A stretch of DNA of 64,000 bases from Hesseltinella vesiculosa (GCA_002104935.1 MCGT01000008.1:372001-436000); one strand, 5' to 3'; positions 1 through 12,396 are shown, counted from the first letter of the stretch. Notes: generated by a model not told the origin, from the letters alone. Numbers and translations are program-made.

Positions 1-149
1 GGCAAAATAAAACATTTTACTCTTTTCAAGGAGTTCATGGCCAACAAACCAAGGAGCCTGTTTTTTTTCAGGGATCTTTTTTTCACTGTGGGTAAAAAAA
101 CACTCCATCTCCAAAACGTGCAGTTGATTATCTAAAACGTCGCTTCTTT

Positions 150-180
<31 letters not shown>

Positions 181-536
181 AAGGTCGGTTTCTACACTTC
201 GCATGGCATTATTTTCCATCAAATCCAATGAACCCGGTCAAGAGGAAGATGGGGAAATATTTCTTTTTTTCGATTTGTGAGCACCCTGCATAAAAAAAAA
301 CAGTTAAAATGGCTCCTAGGATTACCTCCTAATGCTGTTGCAGTGCACATACAATCAATCCATCTCCCTCTTTTCCATGACCCCCACTCCCATTGTCTTT
401 CACTTACAGTTCCATGCAGATGTCAATCGGCCATCTATACAGCTTCCCGCATCAAAGTAGTTGTCACCTCCTGAGCCATCAAAACCAAAACGGAAAAAGT
501 CAACTGCAAAAGAAAAGGTCAAAAGGAGAGCCAGCT
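1..536. other. Intergenic, no gene seen
   Basis: A/T-rich DNA with a 23-nt A run near 160-182 and several shorter A/T runs. The short open frames here have no fungal gene character. It contains the 3' flank of the minus-strand gene that ends at 537. Confidence 0.6.
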
Positions 537-2706
537 TCATTGACAGGTCTTACATAAGATATCCTTGCGACATTGATCTACACTGCCATACATGGCTTCG
601 ATATAATGCACCAATTCTTCATCTTGAATGGCGTCCAATTTGTCCAACGCCAACACAATAGGAGCCAAGATGCGTGACACTTGATTGTACTAAAAAAAAA
701 AAAAATGAGCTTGGCCCTCTTTCATGTGATTTTTTTTTCACCTTGTCAATAAACATAAAGGCGTTAGGGACATTTTTATCCCCAAGATGGATCACACTAC
801 TACCGACCCAGGAACCGCATTTCTTTTGCGCGCGATGCAGGATTTTGTGAATCGTCTTGGACACTTGATGGCAGGGCTGGATACGGTTCAGACCCTGGCC
901 AGTGTTGGTCAATCGATAAGGATTGCCCGAAGACGTCATGTCGTCATCGGCCAAGGTCCACAGCATAAACATATCATGGACAATCTCACGCCACAGCGTC
1001 AATGACTGGTGCACATAATAATACTGACTAGCATGTGTGTGAGTCAAGCGATGGCCATGTCGCCCCGCAGTAATTGCCAAGGAATACCCCGTTTCAATCG
1101 TGTTGGGATGGAAATACTTTGTCAGGTACTTTATCATCTTGTCACATGGATCCCTAATCATATGTATACAAAAACCTGTTAGCCACTCATGGAAAACACG
1201 CTTCACGTTTTTTTTTTCTTACCGATTGGCCTTGAGGTACGAGTGATTATCAGACAAGGAGGCCAAGCATCGTTCGATATCTTCCACCGTCAGTTGGTCC
1301 GTTGCATAGGTCTTGCACAACGTGTCAATGGACAAGCGTTTGCGTTGGATTTCGGCCTGGACTTGGTCACGCGATTTGAATTCAGGGCTGATTTCTCGCG
1401 TCGCCAATGCTATATGGTCGTCGTGCAAAAGCTCCAGACCCTGTCGTTCTTTCAAAAAGCTGTACACTGTCTTGATGGGGACCACGCATTGGAACCCAAG
1501 AGCTTGCTCGACCTCAGGAATCACAGAGTCCTTTATTTAAAAAAAAAAAAAAAACAGGTTAGAGCCAAGTGATCTCTTCCTTTGTCTTACCATCAACATA
1601 TACATCAGCTTGCCATAATTAGATCTTAATTTCTCGGGGTTCATGATCTTGTATCTAGGGGACAACAAAAGTCAAGGGCACGTTTTCAGTTATAAAAAAC
1701 AACTTACCGTCGGCCCACCTCAAACACTTGCTGGAAAAAGGCTTCATTGTCACGGGTCGAATTTTCTGCAAACAAACGAGCCCCCAATTTGTAATCACCA
1801 GTCACCAGCAACCCTGAAAGAATATAACACACATCCTTGATCTGATGCACAATCCGCTTGGCTTTGTTGGAATACGATAAAATATCCACACGATCTACCA
1901 AAGATGGTCATAGCAGATGAGCGATATGTCATGCGCCATTATCTAGCTTACCGGTGTATTCAGACACGTTCAAAGCTGCTTCCAACCTGACAAGACAAAA
2001 ACGAGGTTCAGTCGCTGGCTAGCCCTTCCTTTCAAACCTTACAACCGCAGCAGGGCCCGTTCTTGTGTATCCAAGCGCAGAGGGACATATTTCGCACGCT
2101 TGGTCAACCACTCGCCAAAGGTAGCACCGGTTCCATTCGCGATGATCGTCCCATCCAACGACAACCCTGTCAACACTGAAGGGGCTGTCCCGTTACTTGG
2201 GAGCGCATCCTAAAAAAGAAAACAGTGAGTTTCTGGTTTTTTTTTTTCGTAACATCGTTTCTTACCACTGACATGGCCAGCTGATCAGCATCCTTGATCG
2301 CTTCATCTAGTTCTTGGCTCATGGCCTCATTACTCACTTGCAAGTTCTTGGCTGTATGCTTTCGTCGTTGGCCTGTTCGATGCAACATGCCTGCAGATGC
2401 GAGGGAGAAAGAGTGGTTCAGTCCTTTCTATTAGGATGCCATTCCCTCATTCTTACCATGGCACACTTCACAAAAGTCTTCATCGCACTGCTCGCAAAAC
2501 ACTGTGGCCTGTTGAGAAGAAAGAAAAGACGTCAATAAGGAATATAGCCTGAAGAGGGAAAGAGCAAAAAAAAAAAAAAAAAAAAAGAAACGATCCAGAC
2601 GAGCCCCACATCGATCCATACATGACCTCTTTTACTATCACTCTGGCCTTACTTCTTGATCACTGCATTCTATACAATAAACAACGGATGCCTGCGTCTG
2701 GGCCAT
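537..2706 (-). CDS. UPF0652/DUF2009 conserved protein with B-box-like zinc finger
   Basis: This multi-exon minus-strand gene encodes a roughly 520-aa protein of the UPF0652 (DUF2009) family, which is conserved in fungi and plants and has no established function. Translation starts at 2704-2706 (MAQTQASVVYC). The first two exons encode a Cys/His-rich B-box-like zinc finger with paired cysteines in CIEC, FCEQC and FCEVCH, followed by a basic TGQRRKHTAKNL segment. The body carries family hallmarks: YVPLRL, LLEAALNVSEYT, ETGYSLAI, SLTLWREI, TGQGLNR and WVGSSVIHLGD. The last intron (GTGAAA donor, T-rich 3' end near 690-740) is followed by a terminal exon ending KTCQ with stop at 537. At least seven introns break it into short pieces, so no single open frame covers it. 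Family membership is confident; exact exon edges in the middle are less so. Confidence 0.88.
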
Positions 2707-2831
2707 TGTTACCAATAAATCAAAAGAAAAAGAAAAAAAAAAAGAGTGAAAGAAAAAGCAAAAAAAAAAAAAAAAAACGGAGCTTTGCCTGTTTCTTTCT
2801 CACCTCCACCTTCTTTATTGATGACGCTAGC

Positions 2832-4054
2832 ATGAAAAAAAGCAATGCATTTATTGATCAAGCACTGAAACTTATGGGATCCAATCCAAAGGATACACTG
2901 TCACCAGCATTAATCGACCTGATCCGAGCCACTCCTGCCGCTGTACTCAATCAAGCCGATCGCCATGGCGATGGGCTCGTCCACTTTGCTGCCCGCGCCT
3001 ACGCATTACCTCTTTTGACAGCTCTGCACGACCATGGCGCCAATATGATGCTAGTCAATGAACATGGTAACGCCTCACCTTCCTTTGCCACTCCCTGACC
3101 CGTCTTTTCTTCGCAGGGAGACAGCCGCTGCACGAAGCCTTGGGCGACCTTGCCTGCACCCAATACCTACTGGCAACCTGCCACGTCAATGCCAATGCGA
3201 TGAAGCGTGGTGATTGGACACCAGTGATGATTGCTACTAACAAGGACGATCTGGCCACAGTGCAGCTGCTCGTCCGCCACGGTGCTCTCCTCGATTTGAA
3301 AACCAAAGACCGCCGCACCGCTCTGCATATGGCCGTTCAGCAAGGTTGGTACGCAACTGGTCCCATCAGCCAGCTCATACTCGCCTTCTTCTCTCGTCTA
3401 TTTTGATGTTGGGTAGGAAACGTGGAACTGGTGCAATTCCTCATCAAGGCCTGTCCAGCAAACCTCCTGGCTGAAACAAAATCAGGTCGCATCCCCGTGC
3501 AGATGGCAGCCGCCCTGACCGACAACCTGGCGGCCACCGGCCACCGACTGACACAGGACTTTTTGGCGACGCACCGGCACGAGCAACTGTCCCACCGAGA
3601 CCAGGCCGGCTGCACGGTGCTGGTGGATGCCATTGTCGCCAACCAATTGGCCACCGTGGCCTGGCTGGCGACCACCGCTGGGGCTGATCTTTCGACACGA
3701 GATGCATTGGGGCGCCAGGGCTGGCATCATGCGGCCATGCTGGGCCATGTGGCAATGCTTCGACTGTGGCATCAACTCACCTTACAAGACCTGGTAGGCC
3801 TCAATCAACCCGACACTTGGGATCACTGGACACCCCTGATGCATGCTGCAAGACACAACCACCTCGACGCCGTCCAATGCTTGCTTGAGCTCGGCGCTGA
3901 CACGTCACTTTTAGACAAACTCGGCCGGTCCGCCAAAGACATTGGTAAACCAGAAAAATACCTAACCCTGCCTCATCCCTTTTCCGCTTTCCAACTAGCC
4001 CTTCTCTGGCAACATCACGCCGTTGCCCAGTTGCTTTCCATGCAAGACAAATAA
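2832..4054 (+). CDS. Ankyrin-repeat protein
   Basis: Four exons joined by short introns (about 3067-3117, 3345-3417 and 3945-3998) encode roughly 360 residues made mostly of ankyrin-type helix-turn-helix repeats. Examples are DRHGDGLVHFAARAY, GRQPLHEALGD, DWTPVMIATNKDD, DRRTALHMAVQQGN, GRQGWHHAAMLGHV and DHWTPLMHAARHNH, each followed by a V/A-x-LL-x-x-GAD-type turn. No enzyme or membrane domain is attached, so it is probably a protein-protein interaction scaffold. The third intron has a length divisible by three, so its retention would insert 18 residues without a frameshift. The start chosen is the first in-frame ATG before the repeats; upstream is low-complexity A-rich DNA that is not convincing as coding sequence. 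Confidence 0.82.
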
Positions 4055-4239
4055 ACGTGTTTTGGTAAGACGGCATGACATGGTGTGACCCTCTACTTTT
4101 TGTGGGGAAGCCGGCTTCCACATGAAAGTCATCTGACGACATTTTTCCATTTTAGATCTGCCCCTGGTTTTGTTCTCCTTCTTTTTTTTTTTTTTCTTTC
4201 TGACTGTTTGAAAAAACCACTCATCGTAATTATTTAGAA

Positions 4240-5865
4240 ATGCTATTGACTCCATGCCAACTCAAAGGGTGTTGTGAAGACACGATGAAAAAACGACCTG
4301 TGCTGGCCATGACGCCTTCAACAGCCGAAGGTGCCGAAGACGCCGACGACGCCGACGACGACGCTGAAACGGCCGTCTTGCCTTCCAATCACGCTCTTGT
4401 CCTCTCCAACAACTCTCGGCTGCCGCACGAGGTTGGCCATGCTGTGCTGAAGCTGCCTACTGCCATCCAAGTCCTGGGCAATGATATCCTGGCCCATCTC
4501 ATGGGCCAACCGCGTCGACCATCCTGGAACATCCAGACCACCGTGATCCTGGGCTTTATGCAGGCCTTTCGCGATCAAACCCTGCCCTACAGCAGCCTGG
4601 ATTTCTGGCGCCTGATCCTGATCGGCACATCGCTGCTGACCCCCTTGACCAGTCGCATCGAGGAGGCCTCGTTCCTGATCAAACCTCGGCCGTTGGACTG
4701 CGTCGGCCTACTACGGCCCTGTGACCAAGCTGAAACGGGCCAGCGTCTGCTGGGCGCCGAATGGATGTCAGCCGTCTCCATGTGGCAAACGGTTTGGCCC
4801 TCGCCCTCTCCGCCCTCTCTCTCACAGCCCATGTCCAAAGAACGGATCGTGCTGTATCTGCACGGCGGAGCCTACTGTGCCATGAGTGCCCAGACCCATC
4901 GTATCCTCACCCACAAAATCAGCAAAGCCACGGGCCGACGCCTGTTTGCCATTAACTACCGCCTTGCCCCTGAACACAAATTCCCATGTGCCCTTCATGA
5001 CGCCGTCCAATCGTATTTGTACCTCATCGATCCCAATGAAAAATACCACTTCAACCCAAAACGGATCATGGTCATGGGGGATTCGGCAGGTAACAAGAAA
5101 AAAAAACTCTAAAAAAATTTCGCGTGGGGTTGACTGTTTTCATTCTCAGGCGGTGGACTTGCACTGGCCCTGTTGCTTTATTTAAGAGACCATGGCTTAC
5201 CTTGCCCAGAAGGTGCCTGTTTACTGTCCGTAAGTGGGCTTCTTTCTTTTGATCCTTTTTGGCTTATCTTTCATTGGGTGGATAGCCTTGGGTGGATCTG
5301 ACCTTTCAACATCCAAGCTGGAATGACTCGTCCACCTTTGATTACCTGCCAAATGATCCCAGTGTGTTGGAAAACATGAACCCCCAGCCAATGTATCTAG
5401 GCGAGGATTACACAACCGAGATGCTAAAACACCCTTATGTATCACCTCTGTATGCCGATCATTTTGAAAATTTGCCGCCCATCATGGTCCAATCGGGTAG
5501 CTGCGAACCCCTGCGCGATGAAATTGCTCATTTGGCCCAACGCATCCAAGACTCCATCAGCTCTTTTGTTCACCATGAAGTTTACGAGGTACAGGTTTAA
5601 AAAAAAAAAATCTCGGCTTATTCAATTTCTGGATGTTTAGGATATGGTTCATGTGTTTCAAGCCTTTCCATTAGGCAAAAAACCTGCCGATGCTATTAAA
5701 TCCATTGGCTGGTGGGCTCGCACGGGAGCTGCTATGATTTCTACCTATCAAACCAAGCAATGTCAAATCACTCCCAAAGGCAAAGATCTGGTCCTTGGCC
5801 AATTTATTACTCGCGGCCTTGCCCCTCCCCTGCTGGGTCGTCGCCATCGAAGTATTCCCGGTTAA
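4240..5865 (+). CDS. Alpha/beta-hydrolase, hormone-sensitive-lipase/steryl-acetyl-hydrolase-like
   Basis: Four exons encode a serine esterase of the HSL superfamily, close to fungal steryl acetyl hydrolases and lipase/esterase paralogues. The oxyanion-hole motif is LHGGAY, the nucleophile elbow is GDSAGG (split by the intron starting near 5091), the acid is the Asp in EPLRDE and the base is the His in DMVHVFQ. All catalytic parts are therefore present. An acidic, low-complexity N-terminal part (EGAEDADDADDDAET) precedes the hydrolase core. The N-terminus has candidate Mets at 4240, 4285 and 4309; I took the most upstream. The family usually hydrolyses acyl esters of lipids or sterols; the substrate here cannot be read from sequence. 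The stop is at 5863-5865, followed by an AATAAA-like signal near 5869. Confidence 0.85.
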
Positions 5866-6233
5866 CGAAAAAATAAATCAAAAACCTTTTTTCTGTACCA
5901 CCTGCTTTTTTGCACCGAGGTCAGAAAAAAAAAAAAAAAAAAAAAAGTGAAATGGGTCTATCCTTTAAGTAAGCGTATCCATAGGCTATGATGGATGGAT
6001 TTGTCACCCATTGATAGCGATAACAAGCCAATTGGACTATTGTTGGTGTTAAAAATCATAAACAAGGCAATTTGACCATGTGCAACCCACCGAAGCGGAG
6101 ACCGATATAAAAAAAAACTGGATCGACACCTTGTTTTCTTCCTTGTTTCTCTTTTTTTCTCCAACGTTCTTGACCACTTTTGATACCCCCACCCTTCTTT
6201 TTACTCCCCTTCCATTCATTTTTGCATTCCTAC
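5866..6233. promoter_or_regulatory. Intergenic, presumed promoter of the SLC41-like gene
   Basis: This 368-bp gap lies between two plus-strand genes. It contains a poly(A) tract at about 5923-5946 and pyrimidine-rich DNA just before the next ATG. No specific factor site could be recognised. Confidence 0.4.
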
Positions 6234-8042
6234 ATGTCATCGTATACACTTGCCAACACCACCGAGCACATCGAACTACGGCCACGGCAAGTCGAAGAGG
6301 GCCTAAGACCTATTCGTCAGCACAAACGATCCAGCTCATCCACCTCTTTCATTCACTTTAAAACACCGGCCATACCACCCGATCCTATTGATGATGAATC
6401 ACCCCTCGATGATGGCCATCGTCTTGCCACTCAGGTAAAGAAAAAACAAACAAAAAAAACTATTTTGTTTTGTTTCGTTGGTGTGGTGCTCTGGAACCCG
6501 ATATAGAAAAAGAACGTGACATGCTCACCTCATTTTGGTATTTTTTATTCTTTTGCCATTGGCGTATTTTTTTGGATATTTTCAGGCATTGCCTTCATTA
6601 CTGATCTCAGTGGTTGGTCTAGTGCTGGCAGGCTGGATGATGGATACGTTCCAGGTACTTTTTAGCGTCCTCTTTTTTTGCGCCTTCTGACCTTGTATTT
6701 TTTTTTATTTTTATTTTTAGCATTGGCAGGTCTTTGAACAAGTCTCAGAACTCTTCATTTTAGTGCCCGTCCTGCTAAATCTCAAGGGCAATTTGGAAAT
6801 GAATTTGGCCGCCCGGTTCTCAACCTCGGCCAACCTTGGCGATTTGGATTTACCTCAAAAGCGCAACGCACTGATCTGGGGCAACTTAGCCCTGATTCAA
6901 GTCCAAGCCCTGATATCCGGCGCGGTGGCTGGGATGGTCTCGCTTGTCCTTGGCTGGCTTGAACATCCTTCCGATCTGACCATCAGCAATACACTGGTCG
7001 TGACTGCCAGCTCCATCATTGCCGCTACTGGCTCCAGCTTTGTCCTGGGTGTCTTTATGTGTCTGTTGATCATTGCCAGTCGTAAACTTGAAATTGATCC
7101 TGGTAAGCCAAAGGGTGAAAGAGAGACACCTTTGTCTCATCTTTTATTCAGATAACATTGCCTGCCCAATGGCCTCTTCGCTGGGTGATGTGGTTACCTT
7201 GGGCATCCTTGCTGCCAGCGCCCACACGCTCATGAACTACAGTGACTCCAGCCTCAGCCTCATGGTCATCCTCGCCATGATTGCCTCCATTCCCTTTTTT
7301 GCACGCGCCGTCTGGCAAAACAAACATGTCAAAGACTTGCTCCTGTCTGGCTGGTCCCCCATCATGATTGCCATGCTCATCTCCAGGTAACCTCCAACAG
7401 GATCACCCACCACCAAACTGACCCTTTCTCTTCCTAGTTTGGCGGGCTTGGTGTTGGAGCGATTTGTGGAAAAATACAAGGGCCTGGCCATGCTGACGCC
7501 CATCGTGTGTGGCTTGACTGGCAACTTGGGCTCGATTTATGCCTCGCGTATCAGTACCAGCCTCCATGCCGGTCGCAAGGATGATCAGAAACATGTCGAG
7601 TGGACCCTCCTGCTAATGAATGTGCCGGTGCAATGTCTCTTTTTGTGTGTGATTTGGTGGCTGGACCTTGGTCACCTCGACTTCACCTTTGCCTTTGCCC
7701 TCACCTACTTTATCGTCGCCACCACCTGCGTAAGCTTTTTTTTTCCCGACCTGCCTTTGGCTCACTTTTTTTTTTTTTTTTCCTAGACCTTTGCTGCTTT
7801 GAAAATGGGCCGATTCATGACGTTTTTATTCTGGAAACAAGGCTATGACCCTGATAACTATGTCCTGCCCTATTTGTAAGCTGGTGAATGGACTGGAGCT
7901 GGAGACTCACTCTTTTTTTTCTTGGGGCATTAGAACGGCAATGATTGATGTGTTATGTACGAGTTTATTGGTTTTCTCTTGCTGGTATTTGGCTTCCAAT
8001 GGCCTAGCTGATCTAGCAACCTTTGATATCAAGGAAAATTAA
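6234..8042 (+). CDS. SLC41/MgtE-like divalent cation transporter
   Basis: This multi-exon gene encodes a roughly 460-aa membrane transporter of the SLC41 family, eukaryotic relatives of bacterial MgtE magnesium channels. Recognisable signatures are FILVPVLLNLKGNLEMNLAA followed by RFSTSANLGDLD, the second-repeat equivalent LTPIVCGLTGNLGSIYASRI, and DNIACPMASSLGDVVTLG. These are the duplicated MgtE-type cores with conserved Asn, Asp and Gly. The N-terminal 65 residues are hydrophilic and Ser/Pro-rich (cytosolic tail). The first intron is best read as a single 151-nt intron (about 6435-6585) so that the frame resumes at ALPSLLISVVGL; using an internal acceptor gives an implausible sequence. The last exon ends ATFDIKEN. 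Role: Mg2+ or related cation transport at a cellular membrane (family knowledge). Confidence 0.88.
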
Positions 8043-8231
8043 ACTTCCTCCTCAGCCCCGTTTTTTATGCCCAAACACATGTATATATTATTAGAGTGTA
8101 ATCTTATTTAATGTCAATGATAAAAAAAAAAATATATCTATAATACAAATCATCCAACAAGAGAATGAGGGAAAAAAAAAAAAAAAAAAGAGAGGAATGA
8201 GAGAGGTGGGGGGGGGAATTTAGGCTGGCAT

Positions 8232-9995
8232 TTAGCGGCGTTCAACATGCATCTTCATGCCATATTTCATAGGCAGGGTCAAAGAAACGTCATAAGTGAT
8301 GTTTTGACCAGGAGCCAGAGAGAACTTATATTCACGGACAAGGAAGATGATGGCCACGATGGCTTCCAGGGTAGCGAGGTTTTGACCCAGGCACACACGA
8401 GGACCGGCGTTGAAGGCTGGCCACTTGCCTTGGCTTTCACGGCGCAGTTCACCGTTTTCGTTGATCCATCGTTCAGGCACAAATTGTTTGGCATCAGCAC
8501 CCCAGATGGCTTCAACACGACCTTGGGCATAAGGACACCAGATCACATAGTCACCCTTGCGGATGGGTGTGCCATCGGGCAAGACATCATCCTTCAAAGC
8601 ATACTTTTGGTTCAGTGGCACCGAGGGGTACAGACGCAACACTTCGTAAAAGATGGCATGGGTGTACTTCATTTCCTTGATGCTTTCGTACAAGCGGGCC
8701 GAGTCCTCCAGCAAGTCATCGGTCACAAAGTCGTTGATTTCTTTCAACAACTTTTCTTGCACACGGGGATGTTGCGACAGCAGGTAGAAGCACCACGACA
8801 GGGCTTGAGCGGTGGTGTCACGGCCAGCAATGACAAAGTTGAGGACAATATCGCGCAGCTCAGTGTTGCTCAGAGGTTCGCCATGGATGTTGCTGGCTTC
8901 CATGAAACGGGACAACAGATCCTTGTGCACCTGGCCTTCGGCCAGTTCCTTGCGGCGCTTTTCGGTCACGCCGCGGGCGTATTCATCGACAACCTTCAAA
9001 TGGTAGTTCATGTCCTTCGTCCAGGGGTTGACCAGCTTTTGCAACTTTTCCGTCACAGGCCAGACGGGGTTGATGAACCGTTGGAAGGTGGCCCGTTGAG
9101 CAGCGTCAAAGGATTCGGCAAAAGGCACCTTGCCCTCGGTCTTGAGCGAGTTCAGGTGCACACCAAAGCCCAACAGAATAAACGAGTCCAGTGTAAACTT
9201 GAACATCAAATCATGGAAATCAATCACTTGGTTTTCTGCCACAGCCTTGTCCAAAATATCTGACTTCATCACACGGAGCTCATCCAAAAAGACGCTACAA
9301 GGCAACAAAAAAAAAAAAAAAAAAAAAGAGTCAGCATAAAGCCAACGGCAAGTCAAGACAGCTTACTCTGTGAATTGATCTCTGAAGTTCTTGACATTAA
9401 AGATAATCGAGGCAGTCTTTCGTTGGAATTTCCATTCTTCACCATTGGCATTGAAGATACCGTTGCCAAACAGGTCATTCAAGGAGCTGTGGAACTCGGG
9501 GCCTTTGATGTATTGTTCAAAGTTGTCTAGTCAATTAAAAGAGAGTCAGCTTTCTTTTTCTCCATCATAACTATTTTGAAAAAGGCTTTACTTTTCAAAA
9601 TGTGCTCGACATTCTGGGGATCAAGGGTGAGGATTTGACGAGGAACACCAAGGATAGAGAAGGTTCTGTGAAAAAAAAAAAAAAAAAGGAAAAAAAAGGT
9701 GGGGACGTGAGTCTCTTTTCAATGACCGCCCAGGGAGGGAAAATGAAATGGTGCAACCTTACATAGTCATTTGTTGGCGCTGGTGATATACTTCCAGCAT
9801 GAGATCATGGATAGAGTCTTTGGCTTGGATCAGCATGGGCAAATTGCCGATGAGTGGGTAGCCAGGTTCATTGGCTATGCCTTTGCGGTTTTCGTCAAAA
9901 ACCGCTCGATCGTTGTAATAAGCGGCAAGACCTACAATCGTGGCCAAGGCTGCCTTGCCAACAGTACCAGCTGTGAGAAAAGAAGTGGACGACAT
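8232..9995 (-). CDS. Cytochrome P450 monooxygenase
   Basis: Four exons encode a roughly 520-aa microsomal P450. Exon 1 (9995 to about 9763) has an N-terminal membrane anchor and the proline-rich hinge YPLIGNLP. Later exons show the I-helix motif AGRDTT, the K-helix ExxR in EVLRLYP, the PERW motif and the heme-binding loop FNAGPRVCLGQ with its axial Cys. The pattern FNAGPR-C-LGQ is typical of the CYP52/CYP86/CYP704-like fatty-acid hydroxylase clan; Mucoromycota have large related families such as CYP509. I do not assign a CYP family number. The gene is tail-to-tail with the SLC41-like gene (189 bp between stops). A 338-codon antisense frame over its largest exon is a shadow. Confidence 0.9.
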
Positions 9996-11095
9996 TGTAT
10001 TTTATATTTAATTTGAAGAAAAACGGAAAAAGAAGCACAAAAAAAAATAAAAAATAAAAATAAATTGGCTCTTTTTAAGGCCTCTGATCTGCCCAAGCGA
10101 AAAAGAATGGGGAAGCTTGCGAGCTGCGTCTTCACATGATCCGCTTCAGCACATGCTTCTCCTTTCTTTTTCAGGCTCTGAACTTTCTTTTTTTTTTCTA
10201 AAATGCCTTGTATTCGCCTTGTAAAACAACTTGCACAATCCAAAAACGTGGCTTCCATCTAGTCGAAAAAAAAATTCAAGTGATATATCCTGACCCTCGT
10301 TCTTTCCATTCTTTTTAAAGCCACATGCCTTTTTTTTTTTTTTTTTTTTTTCTGGGGGCAGGCCTCTGCAACGGCGCCGATTGAAAATTAAAAAGTAGAG
10401 CCAAAATCTCGTAGATCCGTCAAATGGGATGTTCCCTATTGTTTCCAATCTTCGTCCCCATTCAACCCATTTGAAAAAAGTTCTACTGCCCATTCGCGTG
10501 ACAGCCTTTTGCTGAAGGACAGCTCTTTCCAACCTCCACTTGCTTTTTTTTCTCATCACTCCATCAAAATCTTCTTTTTCTACGTTGAGAGTTTTTTTTT
10601 TCACTGAACCTCTCCAGGGTGCCTCATTTTCTTCATTTTTTTTCTACAATACTTCGTGTCACAAATGCCAAAGTAAACAAATGCCTTGATTTCGACCCCC
10701 CCCCCCCAACTCTCTCCCCCTTTCTCTCTCTCCCTCTCTCGACTGCCTAATTTTTTTGCCACCGTTCCCCATCTGTCTGGCAGCCCGATTGACAAGAAAA
10801 AAAAAATGCCGAGGCAGGCAATTCGGCCTAGCCTAATCACCCGTCCTGCGCAGGCCATCCTACACCTTCACTACGGCAAAAACAATGGCTCTTATTTGAG
10901 AATGACAGCCAATCAGCAATAGCTTTGACGAAATCTCTGTGGCTGTTGGACCTTAAGCGCCATCGGCTGCATTACTGCCTGTGCCTCTTTTTTTTAAAAA
11001 AAAATCGATATTTTCCTAGGCGCCATTTATTCCTGTTCTTCCTCTTTGGGGTAAGAGTCCTGTTTGGAGGCGAAGGGCATTTTTTGGAATTATCT
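9996..11095. other. Intergenic, no gene seen
   Basis: This 1.1-kb stretch upstream of the P450 is rich in homopolymers, including a 22-nt T run near 10330 and a C run followed by CT-rich DNA near 10697-10740. Short open frames are low-complexity. The part nearest 9995 is presumably the P450 promoter and 5' UTR. Confidence 0.5.
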
Positions 11096-11285
11096 CACAT
11101 CACCCTCTAATCTGGATGAAAAAAAAAAAAAAAATAGATGGAAGGCATTATGCACACTGGACTTCAAGTGCATGTCTGAGAGAGTGACAACTTCAATTAA
11201 GGTCATTCATCAGCATTTTGTACAAGTATGCAGACTTTGGCGTGAATCTATTTTTTATTTTTTTCATCCAGATTAGGGTGATGTG
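11096..11285. mobile_element. 190-bp foldback / MITE-like element
   Basis: The ends are inverted copies. The left end starts CACATCACCCTCTAATCTGG and continues into a GATGA9+ tract and TAGAT. The right end is its mirror, ATCTA, a T-rich tract, CATCCAGATTAGGGTGATGTG. About 45 bp of each end pair, with a 2-nt indel and unequal A/T tracts. The roughly 100-bp interior has no coding potential. No convincing target-site duplication is visible, so it may be a decayed non-autonomous DNA transposon or a simple hairpin-forming repeat. Confidence 0.5.
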
Positions 11286-11461
11286 GCGCACTACGACTGG
11301 CACTTTCCAAAGGAACAAAAAATACTGTAAAATCTGTTTAGAAAATAGACCTCAGTAACTCGATTAGAATCCTTTCAGGTTTATTTTCACTTCGAAAATT
11401 CGAATGAAGAAGAAAAAGAAACGGAGGGAAAATAAAAAAAGGATATTAGCAATTCAACTAG

Positions 11462-11511
11462 GTGCGGAGTTTACTCGTGCACTTGTCTAATTCTAGAGCA
11501 AGTCTCCGCAC
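11462..11511. repeat. Short hairpin (GTGCGGAG ... CTCCGCAC)
   Basis: An 8-bp perfect stem GTGCGGAG/CTCCGCAC encloses a second 5-bp pair ACTTG/CAAGT around a 13-nt loop. It lies between the 190-bp foldback element and the tRNA palindrome. Function unknown; it could be a remnant of another inverted element. Confidence 0.35.
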
Positions 11512-11788
11512 AGTGGATCTCCCTTATCTTGCATATTCCTTTCTTCCTGTCGCTAATACGCACGAAAGAGACAAGCATTCTATACACCGTTCACGTCTTA
11601 GCTAGAGCGCATGCTACAGGTACAACATCACCCTCCCGTCTTTGGCTTCTCGTCTGAGCTATTGAACCTTCATCTACTCACTAAAAAAAAATCCTTTTAA
11701 AAGAAAAAAAAAATAAATCATTTAATAAAAGCAAAAAAAAAGAAGGGTTGACCTTGAAAAGGGTAGGGGGCAAAAAGAAGATTTTGAC

Positions 11789-11860
11789 AGGTCGAACCGA
11801 GAATCGAACTCGGGCTGCCAGATTCAAAGTCTGGAGTCATAACCATTAGACCATTCAACC
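11789..11860 (-). tRNA. tRNA-Gln (anticodon UUG), left arm copy
   Basis: Read on the minus strand, the 72-nt gene begins GGTTGAATGG and ends GGTTCGACC plus one base. The acceptor stem pairs GGTTGAA with TTCGACC (one G-U). The anticodon arm is CCAGA-CTTTGAA-TCTGG, giving anticodon TTG. The T arm is CCGAG-TTCGATT-CTCGG. There is no intron. Confidence 0.9.
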
Positions 11861-12396
11861 GTTGTGAAAGTGAAAGCACGTGGACATATTCGGCGGAGAT
11901 ATGAAAATTTTTCGAAATCACGTGACCATTTGTCCAAGAAAAGCCACATTCCGGATCGGGTTCGTCCGGGCTCATCCCGGTCCCTTAAATGGAAATCCCG
12001 AGCGGAACCGGCATACACCGGACAAAGACCTCGGACGCATTGACCAGGGATGAAAAATTGTGTTCAAACTTTTTTTTTTTTTTTGGTAGCTGGACTGTTG
12101 TCGATTTATTATTTTGTGTATTACAAGAACACAACAACCATGTCACAACCAAGATGAACACGCAACGGCAAAAAAAAAAAAAAAAAAAGTTTGAACACTA
12201 TTTTTCATCCCTGGTCAATGCGTCCGAGGTCTTTGTCCGGTGTATGCCGACTCCGCTCCGGCTTACCAAAGAGAGACCGGGATGAGCCCGGACGAACCCG
12301 ATCCGGAATGTGGCTTTTCTTGGACAAATGGTCACGTGATTTCGAAAAATTTTCATATCTCCGCCGAATATGTCCACGTGCTTTCACCTTCACAAC

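Noticed and set aside
4138..4255. Short minus-strand frames at the start of the esterase gene
   Set aside because: They are poly-Lys translations of a T run between two plus-strand genes.
6486..6590. An extra small exon in the SLC41-like gene
   Set aside because: Using it puts the next exon in a frame unlike the family; skipping it gives ALPSLLISVVGL, which fits.
8247..9263. 338-codon plus-strand frame over the P450
   Set aside because: Antisense shadow; the minus strand has all P450 motifs.
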